A DNA stretch of 63,383 bases from Gammaproteobacteria bacterium. Its GTDB lineage: Bacteria > Pseudomonadota > Gammaproteobacteria > Steroidobacterales > Woeseiaceae. The position numbers were made by a program, and so were the translations under genes. The notes beneath the pieces are model-generated. The model saw only the letters and a list, made by a program, of their open reading frames with translations, was not told the origin of the DNA and did not search any database. The DNA is taken from the NCBI GenBank assembly GCA_013151645.1, contig JAADHU010000009.1:1-63383 (forward strand). The letters run 5' to 3'. This document shows, one piece after another, positions 6,860 through 15,432 of this stretch; positions within the stretch are counted from its first letter, which is position 1, and each line of letters begins with the position of its first letter.

Positions 6860-7240
6860 ATGACCATGGAAACCTTGTTATATATAGCCGCATTCTTCAC
6901 CTTTGCCATTGGTGTCATTCATTCTGTACTGGGTGAGCGATACCTGTTGAGCCGATTATTTCGTCAAACCGATTTGCCGGTGCTTTTTGGTGGCACTGAG
7001 TTCACGGCGCTTACGCTGCGGTTTGCATGGCATCTCACAACAATCGCCTGGTGGGGTTTTGCGGCAATACTCGTTTTATTGGCGGAGCGTGCGTTGTCAT
7101 TCCAGGCATTGTCAATGGTAGTAGCGATTACGTTCATGGTTTCGGGCGCTATCGCATTGCTCGCTTCAAAAGGTCGGCATTATTCCTGGCTCGTGTTTTT
7201 GTTCGTCGGTGGGGCAAGCTTGTATGCAGCCGTCGTCTAG
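6860..7240 (+). CDS. Small four-helix membrane protein
   Basis: A 126-residue protein, starting at ATG 6860 or 6866. It is almost entirely hydrophobic with four helices (about 3-25, 52-70, 77-97 and 104-124). The first helix carries GVIHSVLGERYLLSRLFR and the second starts after LRFAWHLTTIAWWGF. This H-S-x-x-G-E-R-Y-L and R-x-x-W-H-x-x-T pattern occurs in many short bacterial membrane proteins of unknown role; the two histidines could bind a metal or haem, which is speculation. No operon partner is obvious. Confidence 0.65.
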   Translation: MTMETLLYIAAFFTFAIGVIHSVLGERYLLSRLFRQTDLPVLFGGTEFTALTLRFAWHLTTIAWWGFAAILVLLAERALSFQALSMVVAITFMVSGAIALLASKGRHYSWLVFLFVGGASLYAAVV

Positions 7241-7405
7241 GCAGGCAATCAGGCGCACTCGCGTTGCTTGCCGGCCGTAGTGGCTCACCGCCATGAAGGG
7301 CGAATATTTTCGTTAGTTCCCGGAGAACCGGTTACGATACACTTTTCGGCATCTGCATCGCGATACAAAGCGAGTCATGCCGTGTGAGTAGAAGAGGAAA
7401 AATTG

Positions 7406-7717
7406 ATGATTAAGGTTAGTGTGTTATATCCAAACAGTGAAGGCAGCAATTTCGATATCGATTACTATTGCGACAGCCACATGCCCATGGTTCAGAAAAA
7501 ACTTGGATCGGCGCTTAAGGGAATCGCGGTAGAGCAGGGACTTGGTGGCGCCGAACCTGGTGCAAGCGCCACGTACGCAGCGATGGGACACTTGTTGTTT
7601 GAGTCTGTGGAAGCATTTCAAACAGCATTCGGCCCCCACGCGCATTCGATAATGGAAGATATCCCCAACTACACCAACGTTCAACCCACGATCCAGATCA
7701 GCGAGATCAGGATCTGA
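7406..7717 (+). CDS. EthD domain family protein
   Basis: A 103-residue protein of the EthD dimeric alpha-beta barrel type. KVSVLYPN, then FDIDYYCDSHMPMVQKKLG (the typical YY-x-x-x-H-x-P motif), then GASATYAAMGHLLFESVEAF and a C-terminal strand VQPTIQISEI. The length is typical. ATG 7406 is preferred over TTG 7403 because GAGGA lies at suitable distance. Family members are named after a component of ETBE degradation, yet most have no assigned reaction. No catabolic partner is nearby. Confidence 0.85.
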   Translation: MIKVSVLYPNSEGSNFDIDYYCDSHMPMVQKKLGSALKGIAVEQGLGGAEPGASATYAAMGHLLFESVEAFQTAFGPHAHSIMEDIPNYTNVQPTIQISEIRI

Positions 7718-7798
7718 CAATAGGCAGTGATTGTGACTCGTCAAAACGAAATCGGCCGGTGTTCTTTGCGCGCGCGCTGCAGCGCATGGGGTGACTAA

Positions 7799-8011
7799 AT
7801 GGTATATGTCTTGTTCGCAGCGATATCGTTTGGTTTCGGTATCCTGCTGCATTCCATGGCCAGGCATAGAAACGGCAACCCCAGGTTATGGTTTGCTCTG
7901 GGTGCCGGTTTTTGGTTTCTTCCGATTCCCTTCCTGCTGATGTTCAAGCGCCACGGAGCGCCTGATGACGCTGGATCAAGTAACGTAGAGAAGCAGGAAA
8001 CCGGATTGTGA
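7799..8011 (+). CDS. Small two-helix membrane protein
   Basis: A 70-residue protein with two hydrophobic helices (about residues 2-17 and 30-48), joined by the polar turn ARHRNGNPRLW, and a hydrophilic tail. Such small proteins are common and have no known function. It lies 82 bases after the EthD-like gene and 42 bases before the next one on the same strand, so a loose operon is possible. Confidence 0.5.
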   Translation: MVYVLFAAISFGFGILLHSMARHRNGNPRLWFALGAGFWFLPIPFLLMFKRHGAPDDAGSSNVEKQETGL

Positions 8012-8052
8012 TCGCGTCAAACAGGACATCAGAGCTAAAAGGATCGAAGTAG

Positions 8053-8721
8053 ATGAAGACGGCTGTTTCGATTCTGTTTCGATTCTTCTTTCGCAGGGTG
8101 CTTCTGGGCCGTTATATTTCTCTTGAGCAACCCAGGCAGGGTCGATACTCAAAACGAAAACTAAAAGCGATACATAGAAAGATAGAAGAAGAAAGGAAGC
8201 AACTGCACCGCAAAGCCGATTTGTCCCAATACAAGAGCCATGGGAATCGCCTCATGGTGTTTTGTGGGGTCGTCAGTCTTGCCGCGTATAGAGTGTTACG
8301 AAAAGAAGGCGTGACACATCAATACGCAACGCTGCTGGTTGCTGACGTTATCTGGAAGTTATACATACTGGGAACGAAAACGTTGTGGCTGGCAACCGGC
8401 CTGATTGCCAGAGAGCCACAAAAACGTTTGAATTATACGTTACGCATTCTCTGCAAATTTCCGTTCAATCCCGACCCGAAAGGTTATCAGTTCGAATTGC
8501 GAACCATGCCGGATCATACTTATACGGGTTTTACTCAATGTGTCGTGCATCAATTCATGAAGTTCGCCGGCACCGAGGAAGAAATGGATTTCTTTCGCAA
8601 CAGTTGGTGCCTGTATGATTTCGCCTTACCCGGTTATCTAAACGAGGGTGGTCACTATGAGCGTGAACATACTCTGTCGCACGGTGATGGTATCTGTGAC
8701 ATGAAGTGGAAAATCCGATAA
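8053..8721 (+). CDS. L-2-amino-thiazoline-4-carboxylic acid hydrolase-like protein
   Basis: A 222-residue protein with a basic, partly amphipathic N-terminal 60 residues and a C-terminal domain resembling the ATC hydrolase family. The domain has a helical core, a TQCVVHQF segment with Cys and His (about 164-171), NSWCLYDF (about 187-194), and a final HGDGICDMKWKI (about 211-222). Cys and His in these motifs are the likely catalytic residues. The original enzyme opens the thiazoline ring in cysteine formation, but most relatives are uncharacterised, so the substrate is unknown. Convergent with dapA, 126 bases away. Confidence 0.7.
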   Translation: MKTAVSILFRFFFRRVLLGRYISLEQPRQGRYSKRKLKAIHRKIEEERKQLHRKADLSQYKSHGNRLMVFCGVVSLAAYRVLRKEGVTHQYATLLVADVIWKLYILGTKTLWLATGLIAREPQKRLNYTLRILCKFPFNPDPKGYQFELRTMPDHTYTGFTQCVVHQFMKFAGTEEEMDFFRNSWCLYDFALPGYLNEGGHYEREHTLSHGDGICDMKWKIR

Positions 8722-8847
8722 GCCCCCCGATCGCCTGATTATCGTTCTTCCCGGTCGGGACCTCGGTGGAGTTGACGACACGGCGGGGCCGATCCTTATT
8801 GAGTTTTCAGGACAAGGAAACATCGGCTGCACGCAAAACTCGGGCCT

Positions 8848-9726
8848 TTAATCTTCAATCAATTCCAGTATTTCCATGGCACCCCGTATTGCATGTCGGG
8901 TACTCTTCGTCAGCGGCACAATCGGCAACCGGCAATTGTCTTCACAACGATCCAGCAGCGAAACCGCATATTTAATGCCGGCTGGACTCGGTTCATCAAA
9001 CAACGCCAGATGCAGCGGCATAAGCCGTTCCTGAATCGCAGCGGCGGTGGTGTAGTCTCCGTTCGTGCAAGCGTTCTGCAACCGGGAGCACAAAGCCGGC
9101 GCAACATTGGCGGTGACCGAAATACAACCGTTTCCGCCCGCGACGTTATAGGAAACCGCGGTGCCGTCCTCACCCGAGAGGAACACGAAGTCACCGTCGA
9201 TCAGCAATCTCTCACGAATCGGGCGAGTCAGATCGCCAGTCGCATCCTTAACACCGGCCACTCGGGGTAACGCTGCGATACGGGCCATGGTTTCGGGAGA
9301 AATGTCGACAATAGCCCGTGGGGGAATGTTGTAGACGATGATAGGTATGCTGCTCGCTTCATGCACGGCTTCAAAATGTCTGAACAATCCCTCTTGCGAG
9401 GGTCGGTTGTAATAACCGGCAACGTGCAGGGTGGCATCGGCACCGAGATCCTGAGCGCTCTCTCCGTAGAATATTGCCTCGCGGGTATTGTTCGAGCCGG
9501 CACCGGCGACGACGGGAAGTCGTCCGGCCGCTTCTTCTACCACCAGTTCGATAACCCGGCAGTGTTCCTTCTCCGTCAATGTTGCCGACTCTCCCGTGGT
9601 TCCGACCGCCACGATGCCGTGCGTGCCTTGTTCGATATGCCACCGGACCAGGCGTCGCAATGCGTCTTCGTCGAGTTCATCGTTGTGAAACGGCGTGATC
9701 AGTGCCACCAGTGATCCTGTTAACAT
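8848..9726 (-). CDS. dapA: 4-hydroxy-tetrahydrodipicolinate synthase
   Basis: Condenses pyruvate with aspartate semialdehyde, the first committed step of lysine and diaminopimelate synthesis, in the cytoplasm. A 292-residue TIM barrel of usual length. GTTGES (42-47) supplies the catalytic Thr44, YNIPPR supplies Tyr132 and Arg137, and GVKDATGD supplies the Schiff-base Lys160. The C-terminal FDEPSPAGIKY is also typical. On the minus strand dapD lies upstream, but a strong terminator and a short independent unit stand between them. Only about 40 bases separate the terminator from the dapA start, so its promoter is not obvious. Confidence 0.96.
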   Translation of the reverse strand: MLTGSLVALITPFHNDELDEDALRRLVRWHIEQGTHGIVAVGTTGESATLTEKEHCRVIELVVEEAAGRLPVVAGAGSNNTREAIFYGESAQDLGADATLHVAGYYNRPSQEGLFRHFEAVHEASSIPIIVYNIPPRAIVDISPETMARIAALPRVAGVKDATGDLTRPIRERLLIDGDFVFLSGEDGTAVSYNVAGGNGCISVTANVAPALCSRLQNACTNGDYTTAAAIQERLMPLHLALFDEPSPAGIKYAVSLLDRCEDNCRLPIVPLTKSTRHAIRGAMEILELIED

Positions 9727-9766
9727 CGTGTGCTCCAGTTATTGCCGAATTCGGCGGTGCGCGAAC

Positions 9767-9808
9767 AAAAAAAATCCCCGGTAGCTATTGCATGCTACCG
9801 GGGATTTT
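9767..9808 (-). terminator. Perfect 15-bp hairpin terminator between dapD and dapA
   Basis: AAAATCCCCGGTAGC (9771-9785) pairs perfectly with 9794-9808 around an eight-base loop. On the minus strand the stem is followed by a run of eight T (with 9767-9770), which makes a textbook intrinsic terminator for transcripts coming from dapD or from the small unit at 9838-9918. On the plus strand the T-run is short, so it works best leftward. Confidence 0.9.
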
Positions 9809-9837
9809 ATGAGTTGAGAGTGGATCTGGCCCGAATT

Positions 9838-9918
9838 TTACATGCGCAAACGTATATTCTCCGGTTTTTCCCCGGCCGGAAATGTTTTGGCAATGAGCTT
9901 GGGCGAGTAGGTGAACAT
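9838..9918 (-). CDS. 26-codon apparently leaderless reading frame (or small RNA)
   Basis: ATG at 9918 opens a 26-codon frame beginning MFTYSPKLIAKTFPAG and ending NIRLRM with TAA at 9838. A strong promoter (9925-9953) predicts a transcription start at or within a base of this ATG, so the message would be leaderless. A perfect terminator follows 30 bases after the stop, giving a transcript of about 150 nt. Three lysines and proline-containing turns are seen; there is no membrane segment. I do not recognise the peptide. The transcript may instead be a noncoding RNA, or a leader controlling dapA. Confidence 0.45.
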   Translation of the reverse strand: MFTYSPKLIAKTFPAGEKPENIRLRM

Positions 9919-9924
9919 GGCGCG

Positions 9925-9953
9925 ATTATGACGAGCCCCTGCGATTCCGTCAA
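9925..9953 (-). promoter_or_regulatory. Sigma-70 type promoter
   Basis: On the minus strand TTGACG (9953-9948) and CATAAT (9930-9925) are separated by exactly 17 bases, close to the sigma-70 consensus. The predicted start is near 9918-9919. It drives the small unit between dapD and dapA. Confidence 0.75.
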
Positions 9954-10001
9954 CAGCATAGGCAACGCGTCGGGCGGTACGGCGACGCTTTGTCAAAACA
10001 G

Positions 10002-10817
10002 CTACCTGAGGAGGTCGTTCAAACTCGTTTTGGCACGCGTCCCGGCGTCGACTTGTTTCACAATGACAGCGCAGTAAAGCGAATGCGAACCGTCCTCGGA
10101 CGGCAGGCTACCGGACACGACCACCGACCCGGCGGGCACGCGGCCGTAGGTGATCTCCCCGGTGCTGCGGTTATATATCTTCGTGCTCTGGCCGATAAAG
10201 ACACCCATTGAAATAACCGAACCCTTTTCCACGATGACGCCTTCGACAATCTCGGAACGAGCGCCGATGAAACAATCATCTTCAATGATGGTTGGACCCG
10301 CCTGGACTGGTTCCAGTACGCCACCGATGCCGACGCCACCGGAGAGGTGCACATTTGCGCCGATTTGCGCACAGGTACCGACGGTCGCCCATGTATCCAC
10401 CAAGGTGCCGCTGTCCACGTAAGCGCCGACATTGATGTAGCTTGGCATGAGAACGACATTGGACGCGATGTACGCACCATAGCGAACCCTCGCATCCGGA
10501 ACCACGCGCACTCCTGCTGCCGCGAATTCTTCGTCGCCGAAACCGGAATATTTCAGCGGGACTTTATCGAAAAAGTTGCTGTCGGCACCCTTGATGACCT
10601 GACTGTCATTCACGTGAAAGCTCAGGAGTACGGCTTTCTTGAGCCATTGATTCACTTGCCATCCATCGTCGGATTGTTCGGCCATGCGCACGGTGCCGCT
10701 GTCGAGCAAGCCTATGGCGGTATTTATCGCCCTGACGAGATCCGCATCACCACGAATCCGGGTGCCGTTATTCTTTCGATCCCAGCCGTCGTTGATGGCG
10801 TCAATCAGTTCTTGCAA
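10002..10817 (-). CDS. dapD: 2,3,4,5-tetrahydropyridine-2,6-dicarboxylate N-succinyltransferase
   Basis: Transfers succinyl from succinyl-CoA to tetrahydrodipicolinate in the succinylase branch of lysine and diaminopimelate synthesis. At 271 residues it has the family length: a helical N-terminal domain, then a left-handed beta-helix of hexapeptide repeats (about 100-230; for example [18 protein letters not shown] and [13 protein letters not shown], then GCARS-like turns with [18 protein letters not shown]). The start is set at TTG 10817; no convincing Shine-Dalgarno is seen, so the exact start is uncertain. Divergent from dapB, with 218 bases between. dapC and dapE are not in the window. Confidence 0.95.
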   Translation of the reverse strand: MQELIDAINDGWDRKNNGTRIRGDADLVRAINTAIGLLDSGTVRMAEQSDDGWQVNQWLKKAVLLSFHVNDSQVIKGADSNFFDKVPLKYSGFGDEEFAAAGVRVVPDARVRYGAYIASNVVLMPSYINVGAYVDSGTLVDTWATVGTCAQIGANVHLSGGVGIGGVLEPVQAGPTIIEDDCFIGARSEIVEGVIVEKGSVISMGVFIGQSTKIYNRSTGEITYGRVPAGSVVVSGSLPSEDGSHSLYCAVIVKQVDAGTRAKTSLNDLLR

Positions 10818-11035
10818 GTCTTTGACTCTACGTAGTTTCGATTCGGGAGCGTTAAATTATCACGCTCAATACAACATTATTTCGGTTTGCGAGTTTTCGA
10901 CAGCCTGGACTGTGGATGACCGCATAAGAAGCTTGCAGCATCGCCGTGCTTTGGGCAACAATCGCTGGCGTAATTCTTAACAAGTAACGCAGAACAGTCA
11001 ATCACTGACGCCAAATAGAAGCCATCAGAGAGACC

Positions 11036-11845
11036 ATGAGTATAAAGATTGCTGTACTAGGCTACGGTCGCATGGGCAAGGAAGTGGAACGTTGCGTTTT
11101 CGAGTCTGAGGAACTGCACGTCGCCGGTGTTTGGGTGCGTAGAGGCGGGGCCGACGACGGCGCTGCCACGAATAGCCAATCCACGGATTTACAAGATGTT
11201 TTGTCGCGCGCCGACGTCGCAATTGATTTCACACTACCGGCCGTCACCGCGCAAGTTCTTGCCGCCGTAGCGGCGGCACGCATCCCGCTGGTATGTGGCG
11301 TCAGCGGACTGACGGCAGCGCATCGTCAGCGTATGACCAGGTCCGTCGAACACATACCGATTTTGTATGACAGGAATATGAGCCTGGGTGTGGCGGTTAT
11401 GCGTCAGCTCGTACACCTGGCCGGCTCCGTGTTTGGCAATGAGTTCGAGGCGGAAATTCACGAAACTCATCACGTGCATAAGGTCGATGCTCCTTCGGGT
11501 ACCGCGTTGTTGCTTGGCGAATCATTGGCAGCCGGTCGCGGCCAGAAATTCGCCGATGTCTATCAGTACGATAAGGACAGCGATAACCCGCTAGAACCGG
11601 GAGGCATACGTTACAAGGTCACCCGTGCCGGCGAGGTTCCCGGTGAACATACGGTATTGTTTCGGAGTGCCGATGAAACGCTTTCATTGAAGCATGAAGT
11701 TGCCGACCGTCGTGTTTTCGCTGCAGGCGGGATCGCCGCCGCCCGCTGGCTGGTCAGCCAGCCGCCGGGGCTGTACAGCATGCAGGATATGATCGTCAAT
11801 GCGGAGTCGTTGCCCGCGGCTTCTTTCGACAAAAAAAACCGTTGA
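11036..11845 (+). CDS. dapB: 4-hydroxy-tetrahydrodipicolinate reductase
   Basis: Reduces the DapA product with NAD(P)H. A 269-residue protein of standard length. The Rossmann motif GYGRMG is at 9-14, the substrate loop ETHHVHKVDAPSGTALLLGE is near 140-160 with the catalytic His-His and the Lys, and the C-terminal dimerisation segment GIAAARWLVSQPPGLYSMQD is present. The gene starts the plus-strand side of the aspartate-family cluster and is followed 139 bases later by the aspartokinase fusion, so lysine and threonine genes may share regulation. Confidence 0.96.
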   Translation: MSIKIAVLGYGRMGKEVERCVFESEELHVAGVWVRRGGADDGAATNSQSTDLQDVLSRADVAIDFTLPAVTAQVLAAVAAARIPLVCGVSGLTAAHRQRMTRSVEHIPILYDRNMSLGVAVMRQLVHLAGSVFGNEFEAEIHETHHVHKVDAPSGTALLLGESLAAGRGQKFADVYQYDKDSDNPLEPGGIRYKVTRAGEVPGEHTVLFRSADETLSLKHEVADRRVFAAGGIAAARWLVSQPPGLYSMQDMIVNAESLPAASFDKKNR

Positions 11846-11984
11846 CAACGCGGTCAATTTTGCCCGGACGGTGAAGACTTCGCTCGCGGTCATTGTCCGA
11901 TTGGTTGCAGATAAAACAGGCGACGTTTGCGCCGTCTGCGGCTATGATGAGCCGCTTTATTTGAGCGAGTAAAGAGCAACGATT

Positions 11985-14477
11985 GTGGCGGCGACACCCT
12001 GGAAAATACATAAATTTGGCGGCACGAGCCTCGCGGATGCGGAATGTTTCAAACGTGTTGCGCAGATTCTGAGCGACGCGCGAAATGACGAGACTGATGT
12101 CAGTCTTGGTGTGATCGTTTCGGCGATGGCCGGCATGACAGACAGCTTGCTTATGCTCGCGGTCCTGGCGGAAAGAGACGATAAGGGGTTTATCCGCGAG
12201 TTACAGGCCATTGGCCATCGTTATGCCGAAACCGCCCGACAACTTGTCGATGACGCTGCATTAGTCGCGGTGCTTGACGCATGGAGCGTCGATTCGACGG
12301 TGTTACAGGAAATGCTGGTCGGCATTGCGAGCGTCAAGTCGGCACCGCAGCGGGCACGGGATATGATTGCGGGATACGGCGAAATCTGGTCGGCCCGGTT
12401 ACTTGCTGCTTACCTGAGTCAGCGATTAGGAGCGAACGTTGCGGGCAGCTGGATTGACGCTCGGGACGTGCTGGTGGTTCGAACGGGCGAATTGGGGCCG
12501 ATCGTTCTCTGGGATGACTCGCAACGCAATCTGGTGCAGCGCAGGGCGCTGGATTATTCCGCCATTACCGTCATTACGGGCTTTATCGCGGCGGACGAAC
12601 AGGGCTTGCAGATGACGCTGGGCCGCAACGGCAGCGATCATTCCGCGGCGATATTCGCGGCTTTGTTCAAGGCGGACAGCTTAACGATCTGGACCGACGT
12701 GGACGGAGTTTTGAGCGGCGATCCCCGGCGGATCCCGGAGGCGCAGGTTATCAATGCGCTTACCTATGATGAAGCGATGGAATTAGCGTACTTCGGTGCC
12801 AGCGTCATCCACCCGCAGACCCTGGGTCCGGCGGTCGCGAACGACATTCCGATTCGTATTCGAAATACCTTTTCCCCGACGAAATCAGGCAGTCGCATCT
12901 CCCTCGACAATAAATCGAAGCGCAGTATCAAAGGTATTACCGCCATTGACGGAATGGCGCTGGTCAACCTCGAGGGTGCCGGCATGATCGGTGTGCCCGG
13001 TACCGCGGATCGATTGTTTGCCGCTCTGAAAGAGGCGGGCGTTTCGGTCACGCTCATTTCGCAGGCGAGTTCAGAGCATTCTATCTGCGTCGCAGTACCG
13101 GATGATCTTGCAGAACGTGCTCAGGCGGTGATTCAAGACGCCTTTGTGGCAGAACTCGACGATGGCCAGATTCAACGTGTCGATATCACAAAGTCGCAGA
13201 GCATCATTGCAGTGGTCGGCGACAATATGACTGGCCATCCCGGTATTGCGGCAAAGTTTTTTGGCACGCTTGGACAGGCGGGAATCAACGTTCGCGCGAT
13301 CGCCCAGGGTTCTTCAGAGCGCAATATTTCTGCGGTAGTCAATTCTGCCGATGCGACGCGGGCACTGCGTGCGGTTCACTCCGGTTTTTATCTTTCCGCA
13401 AAGACAATCTCGATTGGCTTGCTCGGGCCCGGAACGGTGGGTGCGGCGTTGCTGGAGCAGATTCGAGGCCGACGTGAATGGTTGCTTGAGCGCTTTAATC
13501 TGGATTTACGCATTCGCGCCATCGGCCGTTCAGAAACGATGCTTCTCGGCGGCCGCAGAGTCTCGCTGGACGATTGGCAGCAGCAGATGGAAGATGATGG
13601 TGTCCCAATGGATTTCGACGCCTTCGAACGCCATGTGCAGGCTGATCACCTGCCGCATGCGGTTATTATTGACTGCACCTCAAGCGATGACATCGCCGCA
13701 CGCTACGCTGATTGGCTTGCAAAAGGTATGCATGTCGTTACGCCCAACAAGAAAGCATTTAGCGGCTCCCAGGGCCGCTACCGGCAACTGCGAAAGAGCG
13801 CAAAACAGGGCAATGCACACTATTTCTATGAAACGACGGTCGGTGCCGCATTGCCCGTTATCTCGACATTGCGGAATCTGATTGATACCGGTGATCAGGT
13901 GCATTCAATCCAGGGTGTTTTGTCCGGTACGCTTGCCTACCTGTTCAACGCATACGATGGCACGACGCCGTTTTCGGAGATTGTTCGAGTGGCCCGTGAA
14001 AACGGCTATACCGAGCCGGATCCGCGCGATGATTTGTCGGGCATGGATGTGGCTCGCAAACTGACCATCCTCGCGCGGGAGCTGGGTCAGGACCTGGAAA
14101 TTGGTCGCTTTCCGGTTGAAAATCTGATTCCTGAGGAACTGCGCAACGTTGACGCCGCTCAGTTCATGGCAGACTTGCCGCGCCATGACGAACGGATGCG
14201 ATCGCTGTATGCCGAAGCGAAAGCGGAAGGCAAGGTGCTTCGCTATATCGCATCGTTGCAGGCCAGCGGGGAAGCGTCCGTGTCGTTACAAAAAGTCGCA
14301 CGGGACAACGCCATGGCACACATAAATCTGACGGACAATATTGTTCAGTTCAGTACAGAAAGGTATGCGGATAACCCGCTCGTCATCCAGGGGCCGGGGG
14401 CCGGTCCGGCCGTGACGGCAGGCGGTGTATTCGCGGATTTGCTTGGCTTGGCCAATCTCTTGGAAGGAACGAACTAA
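11985..14477 (+). CDS. thrA: Bifunctional aspartokinase / homoserine dehydrogenase
   Basis: An 830-residue fusion catalysing the first and third steps from aspartate to threonine and methionine. The kinase domain spans about 1-290, beginning with KFGGTSLADAECF, with the aspartate-binding LGRNGSDHSAA. Two ACT-type regulatory units span about 315-460 (VNLEGAGMIGVPGTADRLFA and SIIAVVGDNM). The homoserine dehydrogenase is about 470-825, with GLLGPGTVGAALLEQI and VVTPNKKAFSG. The length equals enteric ThrA/MetL. GTG 11985 is the start. A TATGAT box at 11943-11948 could be a -10 element but lacks a good -35. Threonine feedback is likely from family knowledge; methionine-type MetL cannot be excluded, but thrB and thrC follow directly. 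Confidence 0.95.
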   Translation: MAATPWKIHKFGGTSLADAECFKRVAQILSDARNDETDVSLGVIVSAMAGMTDSLLMLAVLAERDDKGFIRELQAIGHRYAETARQLVDDAALVAVLDAWSVDSTVLQEMLVGIASVKSAPQRARDMIAGYGEIWSARLLAAYLSQRLGANVAGSWIDARDVLVVRTGELGPIVLWDDSQRNLVQRRALDYSAITVITGFIAADEQGLQMTLGRNGSDHSAAIFAALFKADSLTIWTDVDGVLSGDPRRIPEAQVINALTYDEAMELAYFGASVIHPQTLGPAVANDIPIRIRNTFSPTKSGSRISLDNKSKRSIKGITAIDGMALVNLEGAGMIGVPGTADRLFAALKEAGVSVTLISQASSEHSICVAVPDDLAERAQAVIQDAFVAELDDGQIQRVDITKSQSIIAVVGDNMTGHPGIAAKFFGTLGQAGINVRAIAQGSSERNISAVVNSADATRALRAVHSGFYLSAKTISIGLLGPGTVGAALLEQIRGRREWLLERFNLDLRIRAIGRSETMLLGGRRVSLDDWQQQMEDDGVPMDFDAFERHVQADHLPHAVIIDCTSSDDIAARYADWLAKGMHVVTPNKKAFSGSQGRYRQLRKSAKQGNAHYFYETTVGAALPVISTLRNLIDTGDQVHSIQGVLSGTLAYLFNAYDGTTPFSEIVRVARENGYTEPDPRDDLSGMDVARKLTILARELGQDLEIGRFPVENLIPEELRNVDAAQFMADLPRHDERMRSLYAEAKAEGKVLRYIASLQASGEASVSLQKVARDNAMAHINLTDNIVQFSTERYADNPLVIQGPGAGPAVTAGGVFADLLGLANLLEGTN

Positions 14478-14478
14478 C

Positions 14479-15432
14479 ATGGCAGGAAATGACTACGTAA
14501 CCGCGTTTGCACCGGCATCAATCGGAAATGTTGCGGTTGGCTTCGATATGCTGGGCCTGGCTATTGCGGGCGCCGGCGACAGAGTGTCGGCCCGGCGGGT
14601 GTCGGCAGAGGGGGTCTCGATCGCCGAAGTACGAGGGCTGGATGGAAACATTCACCCCACGCTGTCCAACAATCCGGCGGAGAATACCGCATCCGTTGCG
14701 GCGGCCGCCCTGTGGGATGCGGCGGGCCAGCCCGGCGGTCTCGAGCTGATCATCCGCAAAGGCGTGCCATTGCAATCGGGAATGGGAAGCTCGTCGGCAT
14801 CCGCGGTCGCCGGTGCGGTCGCTGCAAACGCGCTACTGGATACACCGCTGGAGATTGAGGCGTTGATGCCGTTCGCACTGGAAGGCGAAAAAGTGGCCAG
14901 CGGCGGCATTCATGCGGACAATGTCGCGCCCAGTTTGCTGGGTGGATTGGTGTTGTGTCCGCCGGCGTTATTGCCGCGCATGGTGCGTCTGGCGACGCCG
15001 GAGGGGCTTGGCAGCGTACTCCTGCATCCCGAACTTCTGGTGGATACGGCGGAGGCGAGGAAAAAACTTGCCCGCGGGTATTCGATGGACCAATGGCTGA
15101 CCCAGCAGGGGTATCTTGCGGGTTTTATGGCCGGAATGGCGACGAATGACATCGAATTGATCCGCGATTGTTTGCAGGACGTCATTATCGAACCGCAGCG
15201 CCAGTCTGCGGTGCCCTGTTTCGATGCAGTGAAAGAAGCGGCCCTGCGTGCGGGCGCATTGGGTTCGTCCCTGTCGGGGAGCGGTCCAAGCCTGTTTGCA
15301 TTGTGCGAAAGTAATATCGCTGCCAATGTTGCGATCGCGATGGAGCAGGCATGTCGTAGCTGTGGATACGATTGCCAGTCCTGGGTCAGTTCGCTGACCG
15401 CCGAGGGCGCCTATGTGGAGGAGGCGGCATGA
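14479..15432 (+). CDS. thrB: Homoserine kinase (GHMP family)
   Basis: Phosphorylates homoserine with ATP. A 317-residue GHMP kinase. PASIGNVAVGFDMLGLAI at the N-terminus, the ATP-binding loop PLQSGMGSSSASAVAGAV (about 98-115), and the C-terminal motif GALGSSLSGSGPSLFAL. ATG 14479 overlaps nothing and lies one base after the thrA stop; the longer upstream frame is inside thrA and is rejected. The stop overlaps the thrC start (ATGA), so the two are translationally coupled. Confidence 0.96.
   Translation: MAGNDYVTAFAPASIGNVAVGFDMLGLAIAGAGDRVSARRVSAEGVSIAEVRGLDGNIHPTLSNNPAENTASVAAAALWDAAGQPGGLELIIRKGVPLQSGMGSSSASAVAGAVAANALLDTPLEIEALMPFALEGEKVASGGIHADNVAPSLLGGLVLCPPALLPRMVRLATPEGLGSVLLHPELLVDTAEARKKLARGYSMDQWLTQQGYLAGFMAGMATNDIELIRDCLQDVIIEPQRQSAVPCFDAVKEAALRAGALGSSLSGSGPSLFALCESNIAANVAIAMEQACRSCGYDCQSWVSSLTAEGAYVEEAA

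Noticed and set aside
8893-10835. Several 90-160-codon plus-strand frames opposite dapA and dapD
   Set aside because: They are antisense shadows of strongly conserved genes and have no recognisable domain.
10818-11035. Lysine riboswitch in the dapD-dapB divergent region
   Set aside because: At 218 bases the space is short and I could not find the paired elements of an L-box on either strand.
11846-11984. Threonine/isoleucine attenuator leader before thrA
   Set aside because: No short frame rich in Thr or Ile codons and no terminator hairpin with T-run were seen.
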